Assembly (NCBI RefSeq): GCF_016862315.1
Contig: NZ_BOMS01000092.1
Location: forward strand, 1-64,000
Length of the DNA stretch: 64,000 bases
Source of the DNA: Actinoplanes palleronii
GTDB lineage: Bacteria > Actinomycetota > Actinomycetes > Mycobacteriales > Micromonosporaceae
Direction: 5' to 3'
Made by a program: the position numbers and the translations under genes. Positions 22,953 to 32,365 of the stretch are shown piece after piece. Below the pieces are notes generated by a model that saw nothing but the letters and a program-made list of their open reading frames with translations, was not told the DNA's origin and ran no database searches. Position 1 is the stretch's first letter; the number at the start of each line of letters is the position of its first letter.

Positions 22953-23260
22953 GAATCGTCCGGGACGGCGTCGACGGCCTGGTGCGGATGGCCTTCCACG
23001 GTGAGCTCGACCTGGCCACCGTCGACCAGGTGGCCGCTCAGGTGAGCGCCGAGCTGGCCGCTCCCGGCCTGCTCCGGCTGGTGCTGGACCTGGCCGGGCT
23101 GACCTTCTGCGACTCGACCGGCATCGACGCGCTGATCAACGCCCAGATCGCGGCCCGGGACCGGGGCGTGATCTTCCAGGTGGTGCGCCCGCGCGGGATC
23201 GTGCGCCGGACGCTGGTCGCCACCGGCGTGCTGGAGCTGCTGACCACCGCCACCGGTTAG
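22949..23260 (+). CDS. STAS-domain anti-sigma factor antagonist
   Basis: A 103-residue SpoIIAA/RsbV-like STAS protein. FCDSTGIDALINAQIAA carries the phosphorylatable Ser of the DSTGI motif at about residue 54. It starts with GTG inside the stop codon of the RsbW-like gene (4-base overlap), which shows translational coupling. When unphosphorylated it should bind the kinase and free its target. Its 3' end overlaps the convergent chemoreceptor gene by four bases. Confidence 0.88.
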   Translation: MRIVRDGVDGLVRMAFHGELDLATVDQVAAQVSAELAAPGLLRLVLDLAGLTFCDSTGIDALINAQIAARDRGVIFQVVRPRGIVRRTLVATGVLELLTTATG

Positions 23261-24861
23261 AAGCGGAAGCGCTGGACCGCGGACCGCAGCTCGTCGGCGA
23301 GGGTCTCCACGTCCTGAGCGGTGCGGGCCGCCTGACCGGCCGCCGCCCGGCTGGCCGCGGTGCTGTGCGCGACGCTGGCGATGTTGCCGGCGATGTCGGT
23401 GGCGCCGGCGGCCGCCTCGCTGACCCCGCGGTTCATCTCGGCGGTGGTGGCGCTCTGCTGCTCGACCGCGGACGCGATCGTGGTCTGGTAGTCGCTGATC
23501 TGCTCGATGATCCGGCTGATCTCGTCGATCGCGGTGACCGCGTGGCCGGTGTCGCTCTGGATCGCGGCGATCTGCTGGGAGATCTGCTCGGTGGCCCGGG
23601 CGGTCTCCTGGGCCAGGTCCTTGACCTCGCTGGCGACCACCGCGAAGCCCTTGCCGGACTCGCCGGCCCGGGCCGCCTCGATCGTCGCGTTCAGGGCGAG
23701 CAGGTTGGTCTGCGCGGCGATCGCGGTGATGGTGGCGATCACGTCGCCGATCTGCGCCGACGAGTCGCCGAGCCGGTTGATGGTGGCGCTGGTGGCCCGG
23801 GCCGCGGCGACCGCGTCCGAGGCGACCTGCGCGGCGTCACCGGCGTTGCGGGAGATCTCGCTGATCGCCGAGCCCATCTGGTCGGTGCCGGCGGCGACCG
23901 TGTGCACGTTGCCGGACACCCCGGAGGCGCTCTGCGCGGCCAGCCCGGCCTGCTGATCGGCCTCGGCCACCGCGTCGTCGATCTCGTGGCTGACCCGGCG
24001 CATGGTCTCCGACGCCTCGGTCAGCCGGCCACCGCTGTCGGCGATCTCCACGACGGTGGTGCGGATCCCGATGATCGCCTCGTCCAGGGCGCGGCCCATC
24101 AGCGCGATCTCGTCGGCGCCGTCGGTGTCGGCGCGGACCGTGAGGTCGCCGCGGGCCATCGCCTGTAAGTTCTGCACCAGCCGGCCGACCGGGCCGGTGA
24201 CGCTCCGGGTGACCAGCACGGTGAGCAGCACCGCGGCGACCACGGCCAGCGCGAACGCGATGATCAGGGCGTTGCGGGCGGTGGCCGCCTGCTGCTCGGC
24301 GGTGTGGGTGGCCTTCTCGGCCCGGCCGGTGACCGACGCGACCAGCGCGTCGGTGCCTTCCACGATCTTGAAGTACAGCTCGTAGCCCGGCCCCAGGATG
24401 ATCTTGTCGCCGGCCGGGATGTCGCCCTTCGCGTACTCCGCGACGGCCTCCAGGTCGGCGTCGAAGTACGCGGTCCAGGTGGTCTTCAGGCCCTCGAAGA
24501 CGGTGCGCTCGTCGGCGGTCATCGAGGCGGTGTCGGTGCCGTCCAGCAGGTCCAGCAGCTTCTGCTTGTCGGCCAGGAAGCCGGCCCGGTTCTCGGTGGC
24601 CGGGTCGACCGCGACCTTCGGGCCGAGGCGCAGGGTGTCCCAGACGTAGGCGATCTGCCAGCCGGAGATGTCACCGTCGTAGTACTTCTGCTCGTCCACC
24701 TGGTGCTGCAGCTTCAGCAGGCCCCGGGTCGCGGTGGCCGCGTCGGACTGCCGGTTCAGGCCGATCGCGCCGATCGCGACCGCCACCCCGAGCAGGGCCA
24801 GCACCACGCCGAATGCCGCCGCGAGCCGGCCCGCCAGCCGTAGACGCCGTAGCACCGTCAT
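23257..24861 (-). CDS. Methyl-accepting chemotaxis protein
   Basis: A 534-residue chemoreceptor. It has a first membrane span at about 12-35, an outside four-helix-type sensor domain to about residue 190, a second span (ALIIAFALAVVAAVLLTVLV), a HAMP domain, and a long coiled-coil signalling domain whose hairpin tip reads IAAQTNLLALNATIEAARAGESGKGFAVVASEVKDLA. This supports a motile actinobacterium with chemotactic zoospores. The ATG at 24861 follows GGGGG; a TTG two codons upstream is possible. No other chemotaxis gene is beside it. Confidence 0.93.
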   Translation of the reverse strand: MTVLRRLRLAGRLAAAFGVVLALLGVAVAIGAIGLNRQSDAATATRGLLKLQHQVDEQKYYDGDISGWQIAYVWDTLRLGPKVAVDPATENRAGFLADKQKLLDLLDGTDTASMTADERTVFEGLKTTWTAYFDADLEAVAEYAKGDIPAGDKIILGPGYELYFKIVEGTDALVASVTGRAEKATHTAEQQAATARNALIIAFALAVVAAVLLTVLVTRSVTGPVGRLVQNLQAMARGDLTVRADTDGADEIALMGRALDEAIIGIRTTVVEIADSGGRLTEASETMRRVSHEIDDAVAEADQQAGLAAQSASGVSGNVHTVAAGTDQMGSAISEISRNAGDAAQVASDAVAAARATSATINRLGDSSAQIGDVIATITAIAAQTNLLALNATIEAARAGESGKGFAVVASEVKDLAQETARATEQISQQIAAIQSDTGHAVTAIDEISRIIEQISDYQTTIASAVEQQSATTAEMNRGVSEAAAGATDIAGNIASVAHSTAASRAAAGQAARTAQDVETLADELRSAVQRFRF

Positions 24862-24898
24862 GGTCAACCCCCGTGCTGGGCCGGATCGCTGGACAAGA

Positions 24899-26089
24899 TC
24901 AGCAGATCACGGTCATCCGGGCGGTGGTGCCCTTTCCGGAACCCTCCGAGAAGACGGTCAGCTCGCCGTCGTGCGCTTTCATGATCCGTTCGGCGATGCT
25001 CAGGCCGAGGCCGACGCCGGGAACCGCCTGGTCCCGGGAGAACCGGCCGCGGTAGAACCGCTCGATCACGTGCGGCAGTTCGTCGGGCGGGATGCCCGCG
25101 CCGTGATCGATCACGGACAGGCCGGTCTCGTCGACCCGGATCCGGACCGCGGTGCCGGCCGGGCTGAACAGCAGGGCGTTGCGGACCAGGTGCTCGGCCG
25201 CCTGGCTGAGCCGGGTCAGGTCACCGGGCACCGGGAAGTCGTCGGCGCCGGGCTGCAGCTCGAGGCGCAACGTCACCTCGCGCTGCTGGGCCAGCTGCCG
25301 GCACGTCGCCATCGCCGTCTCGGCCACCGCGATCAGGTCGGTCTGCGCCCGCAGCAGCGGCAGCGGGGTGCCCGCCGGGCGGGTGCCCGCGAGCAGGTGG
25401 TCGACCATCCGGACCAGACGTTCGCCGTTCCGCTGGATCGGTTCGATCATTTTCCGGTACGGGGTGAGCTCCTCGTTCTCCACCAGCAGCTCCAGGTACC
25501 CCTGGATCGTGGTGACCGGGGTGCGCAGCTCGTGCGACACGGTCGCGACGAAGTCCTCCTCGCGGCTGATCGCCCGGGACAACTCGTCACCCACCGCGGC
25601 CAGCAGCAGCCGGCTGCGGATCGCCGAGAGGTGCCCGGCCGCCTGGCCGGCCATCGTGTGCAGCAGTTCCAGCTGCCGGTCCCCGGCCTCGCGCGGCCGG
25701 TTGTCGAGCACGCACATGGTGCCCAGCGTGAAGCCGTCCTCGTCGATCAGCGGCACGCCGGCGTAGAACCGGATGTTCGGCGCGCCGACCACGTTCGCCC
25801 AGACCCGGTACTCGGGGTGAGACAGGGCGTCGCGCACGATCAACGGCATCCGCTGATCCACCACGACACCGCAGAACGACGTGGTCAGCGGGCCACCGGC
25901 GCTGGGCATGCCGGTGCTGCCGGCGAACCACTGCCGGTCCGCGGCGACCATCGTCACCGTGGACATCGGTGTCTCGAAGACCGAGCCGGCCAGCCGGGTC
26001 AACTCGTCCAGGACCGCCGGGCGGGGTGCGTCGAGCAGGTGATAACTCCGCACCGCGGCAACACGGGTCTCATCGCCGACTGCGCTCAT
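24899..26089 (-). CDS. GAF-domain sensor histidine kinase
   Basis: A 396-residue cytoplasmic kinase: GAF domain at about 25-165 with SFCGVVVDQRMPLIVRDA, a HisKA domain with DFVATVSHELRTPVTTIQGY, and an HATPase domain with NALLFSPAGTAV and GVGLGLSIAERIM. The ATG at 26089 is the natural family start and follows GGGAGAG at long spacing; an upstream in-frame ATG at 26176 would add 29 unrelated residues. It is divergent from a REC-HD regulator that is now disrupted and may have been its partner. Confidence 0.9.
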   Translation of the reverse strand: MSAVGDETRVAAVRSYHLLDAPRPAVLDELTRLAGSVFETPMSTVTMVAADRQWFAGSTGMPSAGGPLTTSFCGVVVDQRMPLIVRDALSHPEYRVWANVVGAPNIRFYAGVPLIDEDGFTLGTMCVLDNRPREAGDRQLELLHTMAGQAAGHLSAIRSRLLLAAVGDELSRAISREEDFVATVSHELRTPVTTIQGYLELLVENEELTPYRKMIEPIQRNGERLVRMVDHLLAGTRPAGTPLPLLRAQTDLIAVAETAMATCRQLAQQREVTLRLELQPGADDFPVPGDLTRLSQAAEHLVRNALLFSPAGTAVRIRVDETGLSVIDHGAGIPPDELPHVIERFYRGRFSRDQAVPGVGLGLSIAERIMKAHDGELTVFSEGSGKGTTARMTVIC

Positions 26090-26217
26090 CAGAATCCGTC
26101 TCTCCCAGGGCCGAGGTGCAGGTAAGGAAGTCTTCGACATCCGGGTGGCCCGGATGAGGACTTCCGGTCCGTGCAATTACCCCGTTACTGAACGCTCAAA
26201 GCCGGTCACGCAGAGTC

Positions 26218-26235
26218 GATATGGCGCGGCATATC
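26218..26235. promoter_or_regulatory. Inverted repeat GATATG/CATATC in divergent gap
   Basis: Perfect 6-bp arms around GCGCGG lie 31 bases before the start of the broken REC-HD gene. It is a possible operator; nothing links it to a known regulator. Confidence 0.25.
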
Positions 26236-26265
26236 ACTAGCGCCTGGCCAGGCGGAGGAGGACTC

Positions 26266-27260
26266 ATGCGCACCGAGCTGTACAAGTCTGCGAACGCCGA
26301 CGACAAGAAGCCCGTCGTGCTCGTCGTCGACGACGAGGAGACCGTGCTCGAAACGCTCTCGCTCCAGCTCGGCCGGGAGTACCGGGTGCTGACCGCCCCC
26401 GACGGTGACCGGGCTCTGCAGGTGCTGTCCGAGCAGGGCGCGCCCGCCGCGGTGATCAGCGACATGCGGATGCCCGGGATGAACGGCATCGAGCTGCTGC
26501 GCCGGGTCCAGATGGAGTACCCCTGTTCGGGGTCCTCGAACTGTCCAACCCGCCGGCCTTCCAGCGGGCCGGTCGGATCAGCACCCTGGTCGGCGAGCTC
26601 TGCCACATCCTGCAGATGGACGGCCTGTGGGAGATCGAGGTGGCCGCGATGGCCTCCCAGCTCGGCGCGGTCACCGTGCCCGCCGCCACGATGCAGAAGA
26701 TGGAACGCGGGCTGCCGCTGAACGCCGACGAGCAGGCGGCGGTGGACAACATGCCGCGGATCGCGCTGCGGCTGCTCGGCGACATCCCGATGATGGAGGA
26801 GGTGCTCGCCATCGTCGGCGGCCTGAGCGGCGCGCCGGCCGGTCCGGAGGGCCGCTCCGCGCTGGTCGAGGACGCGATCGCGGTGCTGTGGACGGCCACC
26901 GCGTACGAGAGCCTGCAGACCCGCGGGGTGACCGACGTCAACGCGATCAACGTGATCGAGGAGCGCCACGACCAGTACCCGCACGTGATCGCGGCGCTGC
27001 GCCGGCTCAAGGGCGTCCGCGCGGTCAAGGACTCGGTGCGCAGCGTCCGGGTGACCGAGCTGGAGGTCGGCATGCGGCTGATCGAGGACGTGGTGGCCAC
27101 CAACGGCCTGGTCCTGATCGGCAAGGAGACCGTGATCACCGAGCTGATGCTGGACCGGCTGACCACCTTCGCCCGCGCCGTGGAACTGGTCGAGGAGGTC
27201 CTCGCCGCGGTGCCGTACAAGGCGAGCTACCAGCCGACCGCCTACGCCGGGCACCGCTGA
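26266..27260 (+). pseudogene. Response regulator REC-HD-like, frameshifted with internal deletion
   Basis: The first frame from ATG 26266 (with GGAGGAGG upstream) encodes a receiver domain up to IELLRRVQMEYP at about 26522, keeping the phospho-acceptor Asp in VISDMRMPGMNG. Sense then continues in another frame from 26523 (LFGVLELSNPPAFQRAGRIS) to the stop at 27260, giving an HD/HDOD-like output domain (LVGELCHILQMDGLWEIEVAAMASQLG, PRIALRLLGDIPMMEEVL). The end of the receiver domain, including its conserved Lys region and the linker, is missing at the junction. At least 50-60 residues are lost and the frame is broken, so the gene is probably inactive, unless this is an assembly error. Either half alone has an open frame (26266-26721 and 26616-27260). 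Confidence 0.8.
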
Positions 27261-27640
27261 GCGAACTCCTCGGCCAGCGTCGACACCGCGCGCAGCGCCC
27301 CGGTGGCCTCGGACCGGATCCGATCAGCCGTGCGCGCCGGGTCGGCGACCGCGCCGGCCCGTGCCTGATCCTCCAGCACCGCGCAGACCGCGGCCAGCCC
27401 GGTGGCGCCGATGTTGGCCGCCGAGCCCTTCAGGGCGTGCGCCCGGTCGCGGATGCCGCCCGGGTCCGCCCGGCCGGCCAGCAGCGTGGTGAGCTGCTCG
27501 ACCGCGCCGGGTGTCTTCGCCGCGAACGACCGGAGCAGGCGCAGCACCAGTGCGAGCTCGGCCGGTGTCGGATCCGGGTCGGTGATCGCCGCGATCCGGG
27601 CGCGTACTCCGGCCAGCCGCTGCTCGTCGTCCTCCGGCAT
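27242..27640 (-). CDS. Histidine phosphotransfer (Hpt) domain protein
   Basis: A 132-residue freestanding Hpt protein. IRDRAHALKGSAANIGATGLAAVCAVLE carries the phospho-accepting His (about residue 67) followed by the usual LKGS(A)xxIG. It would relay phosphate between a hybrid kinase and a response regulator; the hybrid kinase at 20461 and the broken regulator whose 3' end it overlaps by 19 bases are the nearest candidates. Confidence 0.85.
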   Translation of the reverse strand: MPEDDEQRLAGVRARIAAITDPDPTPAELALVLRLLRSFAAKTPGAVEQLTTLLAGRADPGGIRDRAHALKGSAANIGATGLAAVCAVLEDQARAGAVADPARTADRIRSEATGALRAVSTLAEEFAQRCPA

Positions 27641-27656
27641 GCGCCGAGTCTAGGTT

Positions 27657-28808
27657 TCAGGCGCCCCAGCCCGCCTGCGTTCCGCCGACCCGCTCGGCGG
27701 TCACCGTCGCCGCGTACCCGGAAGCCTTGAACGCCGCGACCGGGTCGCGCGGCAGACCGCGGGCCTCGCGCCGGTCCGCGAGCGGACCGCGCACATCGGT
27801 TTCGTACGCGTCCATCAGCACCGCGTTCGCCCCCAGCACGTCCCCCTCGCGCTGCGCCGTGGCGAGCGCGCCCTGATCGATCTGCAGCGCCTTGGCCAGG
27901 GCCTGCTCGACGTTGAGCACCGAGCGGATCTGCCCGGGGATCTTCTCCTCGATGTTGTGGCACTGGTCGAGCATGAAGTTGACCCGGGACTCCGGCCGGT
28001 GCGCGCCGGCCGCCACGATCTCCGACATGATCCGGAACAGCTGGAACGGGTCGGCCGCCCCGACGATCAGGTCGTCGTCGGCGTAGAACCGCGAGTTGAA
28101 GTCGAACGCGCCGAGCCGCCCCTGCCGCAGCAGCTGCATCACGATGAACTCGATGTTGGTGCCGGGCGCGTGGTGCCCGGTGTCCAGCACCACGGTGGCC
28201 CGCTCGCCCAGCGCCAGGCAGTGCAGCAGCGAGGTGCCCCAGTCCGGGATGTCCATGCTGTAGAAGTACGGCTCGAAGAACTTGTACTCGAGCAGGATCC
28301 GCTGGTCCTCGCCGAGCGCGTCGTAGATCCGCCGCAGCGACTCGGCGAGCCGGTCCTGCCGCCCGCGCAGCGAGTCCTGACCGGGATAGTTCAGCCCGTC
28401 CGGCAGCCAGATCTTCAGGTCGGTGGAGCCGGTCGCCCGCATGATCTCCAGGCAGTCCAGGTGGTGCCGGACCGCCTTGTCCCGGATCGCCGGGTCGGGG
28501 TGGCAGAGCGAGCCGAGCTTGTAGTCGTCGTCCTGGAACAGGTTCGCGTTGACCGCGCCGAGCCGCACGCCCTGCTTCTCGGCGTAGGCCCGCAGGTCAC
28601 CCCAGTCGTCCACGACGTCCCAGGGGATGTGCAGGGAAACCCGCGGCGCGAGGCCGGTGGTCCGGTGCACGACTGCGGCGTCGGCGATTTTTTCGTACGG
28701 GTTCCTCGGCACCCCGGGCGAGGCGAAGACCTTGAACCGGGTGCCCGAGTTCCCGTAGGCCCAGCTGGGTACCTCGACGGTGAAGTCGTCCAGGCCGTCC
28801 AGGTTCAT
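27657..28808 (-). CDS. rhaI: L-rhamnose isomerase (RhaI type)
   Basis: A 383-residue TIM-barrel isomerase that turns L-rhamnose into L-rhamnulose, of the Pseudomonas RhaI type rather than the E. coli RhaA type. Metal and substrate motifs EYKFFEPYFY, VVLDTGHHAPGTN and FDFNSRFYADDD are in place. GGAGGAACGTC leads to the ATG, which overlaps the upstream permease's stop (ATGA). It is the last gene of the rhamnose import operon. The kinase and aldolase (or the fused aldolase/dehydrogenase) that usually follow are not in the window. Confidence 0.93.
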   Translation of the reverse strand: MNLDGLDDFTVEVPSWAYGNSGTRFKVFASPGVPRNPYEKIADAAVVHRTTGLAPRVSLHIPWDVVDDWGDLRAYAEKQGVRLGAVNANLFQDDDYKLGSLCHPDPAIRDKAVRHHLDCLEIMRATGSTDLKIWLPDGLNYPGQDSLRGRQDRLAESLRRIYDALGEDQRILLEYKFFEPYFYSMDIPDWGTSLLHCLALGERATVVLDTGHHAPGTNIEFIVMQLLRQGRLGAFDFNSRFYADDDLIVGAADPFQLFRIMSEIVAAGAHRPESRVNFMLDQCHNIEEKIPGQIRSVLNVEQALAKALQIDQGALATAQREGDVLGANAVLMDAYETDVRGPLADRREARGLPRDPVAAFKASGYAATVTAERVGGTQAGWGA

Positions 28809-29866
28809 GACGTTCCTCCGTAGCGGCGGTTGGTGAGTCCGTTGAGCAGGGCGGCGAAGACCAGCACCGCGCCCAGGGCGAGCAGCTGGTACTGCGAGCC
28901 CTCGTTGCCGATGAAGGCCAGCAGGATGCCGGCGTTCAGCCAGACGATCAGCAGGGTGGCCAGCACCACGCCGGCGACCCGGCCGATCCCGCCGGTGATC
29001 GCCACGCCGCCGAGGACGGCGATGGTGATCGCGGGCAGGGCCATCCCGTTGCCGGAGACGCCGGCGTCCGGCCGGGCGCTCGCGAACTGGCCGACGGTCA
29101 CCACCGCGACCAGGCCGGCGAGCAGACCGGCGTAGACGTACGCCTTGAAGCGGGTGTCCCGGACCGGCAGACCGGACCAGCGGGCCGCCACGTCGTTCGT
29201 GCCGATCGCGTAGAGCCGCCGGCCGTACGCGGTGCGGGCCAGCAGCAGCCAGACCGCGACCACGGTGGGCAGCAGGAACGTGAAGATCCCGAGCGGGATG
29301 TCCGGGACGTACTGCCCGAACAGCGGCAGCTCGACCGACTTGCTGATCGAGAAGAGCTTCTGGATCGGCGCGGTGCTGATCGGCTCCTGGTTGTTGATCA
29401 CGATGGCGATCGACTTGAACGCGTAGTACGTGGCCAGGGTGGCGATCAGCGCCGGGAAGCCGATGTACGACACCAGGAAGCCGTTGACCGCTCCGCACAG
29501 CGCGCCGAACCCGGCGGTCAGGATGATCGCGGCCCACAGCGGCCAGCCCCACTCGCCGTACGCGAAGCCGAAGACCATGCCGGCCAGCGAGACGATCGCG
29601 CCCACCGAGAGGTCGATGCCGCCCCGGCCGGACAGGATGACCAGCAACTCGGCCAGGCCGAGCATGGCCAGCGGGACCGCGCTGATCAGCGACGCGGACA
29701 TGTAGTCGAAGTCGTAGGAGGCGGTCAGGTAGCCGCCCGCGTCCTGGATGAAGAACGTGACCACGACCGCGACGATGAGCACCGCGAGCAGGGCGATCCG
29801 CTGGGTGAGCAGGACGCGGAGGATCCGGGCGCCGGTGCCCTCTTTCTGCGCGGCCACGGCGGTCAT
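28805..29866 (-). CDS. rhaQ: Rhamnose ABC transporter permease RhaQ-like
   Basis: A 353-residue membrane permease of the ribose/rhamnose (RbsC) family with about eight to ten hydrophobic segments and the family motif SGRGGIDLSVGAIVSLAGM. AAGGAGAAGCCG precedes the ATG. It overlaps both neighbours by four bases, so it is coupled to the partner permease upstream and to the isomerase downstream. It should form the channel together with the 29863-30855 product. Confidence 0.92.
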   Translation of the reverse strand: MTAVAAQKEGTGARILRVLLTQRIALLAVLIVAVVVTFFIQDAGGYLTASYDFDYMSASLISAVPLAMLGLAELLVILSGRGGIDLSVGAIVSLAGMVFGFAYGEWGWPLWAAIILTAGFGALCGAVNGFLVSYIGFPALIATLATYYAFKSIAIVINNQEPISTAPIQKLFSISKSVELPLFGQYVPDIPLGIFTFLLPTVVAVWLLLARTAYGRRLYAIGTNDVAARWSGLPVRDTRFKAYVYAGLLAGLVAVVTVGQFASARPDAGVSGNGMALPAITIAVLGGVAITGGIGRVAGVVLATLLIVWLNAGILLAFIGNEGSQYQLLALGAVLVFAALLNGLTNRRYGGTS

Positions 29867-30855
29867 CGGCTTCTCCTTGCCCGGGTGCGCAGGAGGTCCG
29901 CTCCGACGGCCACGATGATGAAGACGCCGACGAACAGGTCGGACAGTTGCGAACGCCAGCCCAGCTGGGTGACGCCCGAGGCGACCGACTGCACCAGCAG
30001 CGCGCCGAGCAGGGTGCCGAGCACCGAGCCGCGGCCACCCATGATCGAGGTGCCGCCGATCACCACGGCCGCGATCACCGCGAGCTCCTTGCCGGAGCCG
30101 ACCGACTGGTCCAGCGTCGAGGTGCCCTGCGCGATCACGAAACAGCTGGCCAGCCCGACGAGCAACCCGGTGATCAGGTACGTCAGCAGGACCCGGCGCT
30201 GCACCCGCACTCCGGCCAGCCGGGCCGCCTGCGCGTCCCCGCCGATCGCGAAGAAGTGCCGGCCGCCCGCGGTGTGCCGCAGGTACCACCAGGCCGCCGC
30301 GGTGATCAGCACGGTGATCAGGAAGGCGTGCGGGACGCCCAGGGTGCGGCCGCCCGCGCCGCGGCCGAAGAAGGCCAGCGTGCCCGGGATGCCGTTCACC
30401 GTCCCGGACCCGAAGATCCGCAGGCCGAGGAACATGAACAGGTTCGCGGTGCCGAACGTGATGATGATGGCGTGCACCCGGCCGTAGGCGATCAGCACGC
30501 CGTTGACCAGGCCCAGCGCCCCGCCCACCGCGACCGACAGCAGCACCGCGACCGGCAGGCTCACCTCCGCGCCGACCAGGGCCTTCGCGGTCAGCACCGA
30601 GCACACCATGATCGCGCCACCGACCGAGACGTCGATGCCGCCCGTGATGATCACGATGGTCATGCCGACGCCGGCCAGCGCGATCGGCGCGGTCGCCACC
30701 AGCAACGGCTGGATCGACCCGGCGGTCAGGAACGCCGGGGTGCTGACCGCCAGCGCCGCCCAGAGCACGACCAGTACGCCGGCCAGCACGATCTCCTGGC
30801 CGGTCAGCCGGGGTGGCAGCACCCGGTGGCGGATCGTCGCGGTGACGGTGCTCAT
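29863..30855 (-). CDS. rhaP: Rhamnose ABC transporter permease RhaP-like
   Basis: A 330-residue RbsC-type permease, the partner of the next gene. It shows TGGIDVSVGGAIMVCSVLTA and about eight membrane spans. Its start overlaps the ATPase stop by four bases. The paired, unlike permeases are characteristic of rhamnose (RhaP/RhaQ) and autoinducer-2 importers; the isomerase in the operon decides for rhamnose. Confidence 0.92.
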   Translation of the reverse strand: MSTVTATIRHRVLPPRLTGQEIVLAGVLVVLWAALAVSTPAFLTAGSIQPLLVATAPIALAGVGMTIVIITGGIDVSVGGAIMVCSVLTAKALVGAEVSLPVAVLLSVAVGGALGLVNGVLIAYGRVHAIIITFGTANLFMFLGLRIFGSGTVNGIPGTLAFFGRGAGGRTLGVPHAFLITVLITAAAWWYLRHTAGGRHFFAIGGDAQAARLAGVRVQRRVLLTYLITGLLVGLASCFVIAQGTSTLDQSVGSGKELAVIAAVVIGGTSIMGGRGSVLGTLLGALLVQSVASGVTQLGWRSQLSDLFVGVFIIVAVGADLLRTRARRSR

Positions 30856-32351
30856 GCCGTTCCTCCCGCGGCGGCGGCCAGCAGGTCGACCTGCGAGGCG
30901 TCCGGGCCGAACTCCTCGGTCGTGGTGCCGCCGCGGACCACCTGGATCCGGTCCGCGATCCGCAGCGCCTCCGGCAGGTCCGACGTGACCACCAGGACCG
31001 CGGTGCCCTCCTCGGCCAGTTCGGTGATCAATCGGTGGATCTCCTCCTTGGCACCCACGTCGACGCCCTGGGTCGGTTCGGCGAGCACCAGCACCTTGGG
31101 CCGCTCGACGAGCTGCCGGGCGAGCACCACCTTCTGCGCGTTGCCGCCGGACATCGCGCTGATCGGCTGCCGCTCGCTGGGCGTCTTCACCGCCAGGCGG
31201 CGGATCAGATCGAGCGCCACGCTGCGCTCCCGGCCGCGGTCCAGGAACACCCCGAAGCGGGAGAACCGCTCGAGGTGGCCGGCCGAGATGTTGAACGCGA
31301 TCGACTGGAAGCTGAACATGCCCTCGACCTTGCGGTTCGCCGGGAGCAGCGCGATGCCCAGCCGCTGCGCGTCGCGGGGCGAGCGCGGCGACACCGGCTC
31401 GCCCTCGAACCGCAGCGCACCGGCGGTGGACCGGTCGATGCCGTAGACGCAGGCGGCGATCTCCGAGACGCCCGAGCCGACCAGGCCGTAGAGCGCCACG
31501 ATCTCGCCGGCCCGGACCCGCACGTCGACGTCATGGAACCGGCCGGTGCGGCCGAATCCGTCCAGCTCGAGGACGGGCGGGCCGTCCGGGACCACGCGGT
31601 GCGGGCGCTCGTCGGAGAGGATGCCGCCGACCATGAGCTCGGCTATCCGTCGTACCGAAAGATCGTGAATGTCATGAGTGCCGATGGTCCGGCCGTCCCG
31701 CATCACGGTCACCTCGTCCGCGATGCGGAACAGCTCGTCCAGCCGGTGCGAGATGTAGACGACCGCCACCCCGTCCGCGGTCAGCCGCCGGACGACGCCG
31801 AAGAGCACCTCGATCTCGGCGTCGGTGAGGATCGCCGACGGCTCGTCGAGGATCAGCACGCTCGCCTCGGCCGCGAGGGCCTTGGCGATCGAGACCTGCT
31901 GCTGCTCGGCGACCGAGAGCGTGCCGACCGTGGCGGTGGCGTAGCGGGCCGGGAGGCCGAGCCGCTCCAGCAGCTCGACCACCCGCCTGTTCTGTTCCGC
32001 CCAGTCGACCCGACCGGCTTTTTTGATCTCACGGCCGAGGAAGATGTTCTCCGCGACGGTGAGCTCGCCGAACAGCTGCGGCTCCTGATAGACGGTGGCG
32101 ATACCGAGACCGATCGCGTCGGTGGTGCTGCCGATCCGCACCGGCTCGCCGTCGAACTCGATCGTGCCGGTGTCGGCGGTCTCCGCCCCCGACACGATCT
32201 TGATCATCGTCGACTTGCCGGCGCCGTTCTCGCCGACCAGGGCGTGCACGCGGCCCGCCCGTACTGTCACATCGGCCTGCAGGATCGCGCGCACCGCGCC
32301 GAACCGCTTCGCGATCCCGGTCAGGCGCAGCCTGGGCTTCTCGTCGGTCAT
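30852..32351 (-). CDS. rhaT: Rhamnose ABC transporter ATPase RhaT-like
   Basis: A 499-residue protein with two fused ABC ATPase domains, as in RbsA. The first has Walker A GENGAGKST, signature LSVAEQQQV and Walker B VLILDEPSAIL; the second lacks a normal Walker A (YGLVGSGVSE, degenerate) but has MSGGNAQKV and VLVLAEPTQGVDVG, where Ala replaces the usual Asp of Walker B. This one-sided degeneracy is normal for the family. It lies between the binding protein gene and the first permease. Confidence 0.93.
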   Translation of the reverse strand: MTDEKPRLRLTGIAKRFGAVRAILQADVTVRAGRVHALVGENGAGKSTMIKIVSGAETADTGTIEFDGEPVRIGSTTDAIGLGIATVYQEPQLFGELTVAENIFLGREIKKAGRVDWAEQNRRVVELLERLGLPARYATATVGTLSVAEQQQVSIAKALAAEASVLILDEPSAILTDAEIEVLFGVVRRLTADGVAVVYISHRLDELFRIADEVTVMRDGRTIGTHDIHDLSVRRIAELMVGGILSDERPHRVVPDGPPVLELDGFGRTGRFHDVDVRVRAGEIVALYGLVGSGVSEIAACVYGIDRSTAGALRFEGEPVSPRSPRDAQRLGIALLPANRKVEGMFSFQSIAFNISAGHLERFSRFGVFLDRGRERSVALDLIRRLAVKTPSERQPISAMSGGNAQKVVLARQLVERPKVLVLAEPTQGVDVGAKEEIHRLITELAEEGTAVLVVTSDLPEALRIADRIQVVRGGTTTEEFGPDASQVDLLAAAAGGTA

Positions 32352-32365
32352 CTCTTCGCTTCGGC

